6,789 nt of DNA from Acidimicrobiia bacterium (lineage in GTDB: Bacteria; Actinomycetota; Acidimicrobiia; Acidimicrobiales; AC-14): NCBI GenBank assembly GCA_019243595.1, contig JAFAUA010000160.1:1-6789 (forward strand), written 5' to 3'. Below the pieces are notes generated by a model, which saw only the letters and a list, made by a program, of their open reading frames with translations, did no database searches and was not told where the DNA came from. Positions 5,209 through 6,789 of this stretch are shown here, in pieces (within the stretch, counting starts at the first letter, position 1; each line of letters begins with the position of its first letter). The position numbers were made by a program, and so were the translations under genes.

Positions 5209-5517
5209 ATGTCACAGGCCCCCGAGGAGCTCGAAGCTCCACGCCCACCGCAGGGCCACGTCCGGATCGTCTACCTCGGTCCCGTCGCCCCGCACTGGGA
5301 AGTGCAGTCCGAGTTCGGCGAGCGCTCGGTGATCGAGGAGTTCCGCCAGCGGGCCCTCGCCCGCCTGCTGTTGCTGCCGCCGCACGATCCGCAGTTCCGC
5401 CGGAACCGCGAGCGCGTGGCACGTGACGCCGAACGCGAGGCGCTGATCCTCGAGTGGGACCTCGGGATCCCCGAGGACGACGAGAGCGAGAACCAGCGGT
5501 CGGAGGACGCGAGCTGA
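5209..5517 (+). CDS. Small protein of unknown function, coupled to surE
   Basis: I do not recognise this 102-residue protein. It has a Pro-rich start, a short beta-like stretch VRIVYLGPVAPHWEV (about 18-32), then a long charged, predicted-helical part rich in Arg, Leu and Glu (about 40-84) with LLLLPPHDPQFRRNRERVARDAERE, and a strongly acidic tail (DDESENQRSED). No signal peptide, membrane helix or cysteine is present, so it is probably a soluble cytoplasmic protein. ATG 5209 follows the htrA stop by 21 bp. Its stop overlaps the proposed CTG start of surE (CTGA, 5514-5517), and the surE ribosome site lies within its codons, so the two are likely made together. Coding is supported by the coherent composition, the tight packing and that overlap. 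Confidence 0.75.
   Translation: MSQAPEELEAPRPPQGHVRIVYLGPVAPHWEVQSEFGERSVIEEFRQRALARLLLLPPHDPQFRRNRERVARDAEREALILEWDLGIPEDDESENQRSEDAS
5502..5507 (+). promoter_or_regulatory. Ribosome binding site GGAGGA supporting a CTG start for surE
   Basis: GGAGGA ends 6 nt before the CTG at 5514. That spacing is ideal for 5514, while the only standard in-frame start (GTG 5454) lies upstream of this site and has no comparable sequence in front of it. Confidence 0.7.
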
Positions 5518-6279
5518 GAGTCCTCGTCACAAACGACGACGGCATCGCCGCGCCCGGATTGACGGCGCTGGCCACCGCGATCGTCGAGCGGGGCCACGAC
5601 GTGGTGGTCGCCGCGCCCGCTACCGACCACAGCGGCGCCAGTTCGGCGATCGGCCCGATGGGCGGTCCCGACGGCGTGGAAGTCACCCCGGTCGAGCTCG
5701 ATGGGTTGCCGGACGTCCCTGCGTTTGCCGTGGACGCCCCGCCGGCGCTGATCGTGATCGTCGGTCGCCTCGGTGCCTTCGGCGATGCGCCCGATGTCGT
5801 GGCGTCCGGAATCAATCCTGGCCCGAACACGGGGCGGTCAACGCTCCACTCGGGCACCGTCGGCGCGGCGCTGACCGCAGCCAACATGGGTCTGTCGGGG
5901 ATGGCGGTCAGTGTCGGTTACGCCGAGCGCATTCATTTCGAGACGGCGGCCGTGGTTGGCGTTGCCGCCCTCGAGTGGGTGGCCGCGTCGCCGCCGAAGA
6001 CCGTGCTCAACGTCAACGTGCCCAACCTGCCGTTGGCCGAGCTGCGCGGCGTGCAGCCGGCCCGGCTGGCGCCGTTCGGCACGGTGCGCACGACGCTGGG
6101 CGAGACCGTTGACGGACGGTTGGAGGTCGAGCTGCGCGAGACCGACGAGGTCCTCGATCCCGACACCGACACGGCGCTCGTGGTCGCCGGCTATGTCGCG
6201 GTGACGCCGCTGATTGGCATCCGGGCCGCGGTCGACGTCGACGCTGAGGCGGCGGCCGCCTTGGAGGCGGCGCTCGCCC

Positions 6280-6299
<20 letters not shown>
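5514..6299 (+). CDS. surE: SurE-type 5'/3'-nucleotidase (survival protein), probable CTG start
   Basis: A 261-residue SurE-family metal-dependent phosphatase; the family dephosphorylates nucleoside monophosphates and some polyphosphate in the cytoplasm. From the CTG start the protein reads (M)RVLVTNDDGI, putting the metal-binding Asp8-Asp9 exactly where the family has them. Next come DHSGAS (38-43, the Ser ligand) and SGINPGPNTG (98-107, the Asn ligand is probably Asn101), then LHSGTVGAALTAANMG. The usual TPADCV motif is replaced by DAPPALIV (74-81). CTG 5514 is chosen because of the GGAGGA site 6 nt upstream, the 4-base CTGA overlap with the preceding stop, and the family N-terminus; GTG 5454 would add 20 Arg-rich residues read from another gene's codons. 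The 3' end overlaps the convergent acidic-protein gene by 20 bp. Family is certain, start probable. Confidence 0.9.

Positions 6300-6789
<490 letters not shown>

Overview
The window is a GC-rich piece of an actinobacterial (Actinomycetota) chromosome. The pointers are a WhiB-family iron-sulfur regulator (a family essentially confined to Actinomycetota and their phages), a luciferase-like F420/flavin monooxygenase gene, an ECF sigma / zinc anti-sigma / HtrA stress locus like that of mycobacteria, and several starts without Shine-Dalgarno sequences sitting just behind TAnnnT -10 hexamers. Acidimicrobiia is my best guess for the class, but it is an inference. I see no mobile element, CRISPR array, tRNA or rRNA, and nearly all of the window is coding.

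Layout, left to right. (1) The N-terminal 252 residues of a glutamate formimidoyltransferase on the minus strand (2-757), read divergently from (2) an LLM-class oxidoreductase (780-1778), with only 22 bp between the two start codons. (3) tatA (1775-2089) overlaps the LLM stop by ATGA. (4) An ECF sigma factor, sigE-like (2126-2632), and (5) a membrane anti-sigma factor (2629-3399), also joined by ATGA. (6) A convergent spacer (3400-3568) packed with inverted repeats. (7) A whiB-family gene on the minus strand (3569-3826). (8) A membrane-anchored HtrA/DegP-like serine protease with a PDZ domain (about 3982-5187). (9) An unrecognised 102-residue protein (5209-5517) translationally coupled to (10) surE (5514-6299), which appears to use a CTG start. 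(11) The C-terminal 169 residues of a very acidic, low-complexity protein on the minus strand (6280-6789), overlapping the end of surE convergently by 20 bp.

How it fits together: the centre is an envelope-stress module. The ECF sigma factor is held by a single-pass zinc-finger anti-sigma factor whose outer part resembles the C-terminal domain of RseB/MucB. HtrA would handle misfolded exported protein, and TatA serves export of folded proteins. The gene set resembles the mycobacterial sigE-rseA-htrA-tatB locus, with a whiB gene inserted and a TatA-like gene on the other side.

The strongest regulatory observation is that two promoters with the same architecture, GGAAC-N17-CGTT, occur here. 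One lies directly in front of sigE (2096-2121), placing the predicted transcript start on or next to the ATG. The other lies in front of whiB on the minus strand (3895-3870) and has a perfect 12-bp palindrome in its spacer. This suggests that the sigma factor controls itself and the WhiB regulator. No matching promoter was found for htrA.
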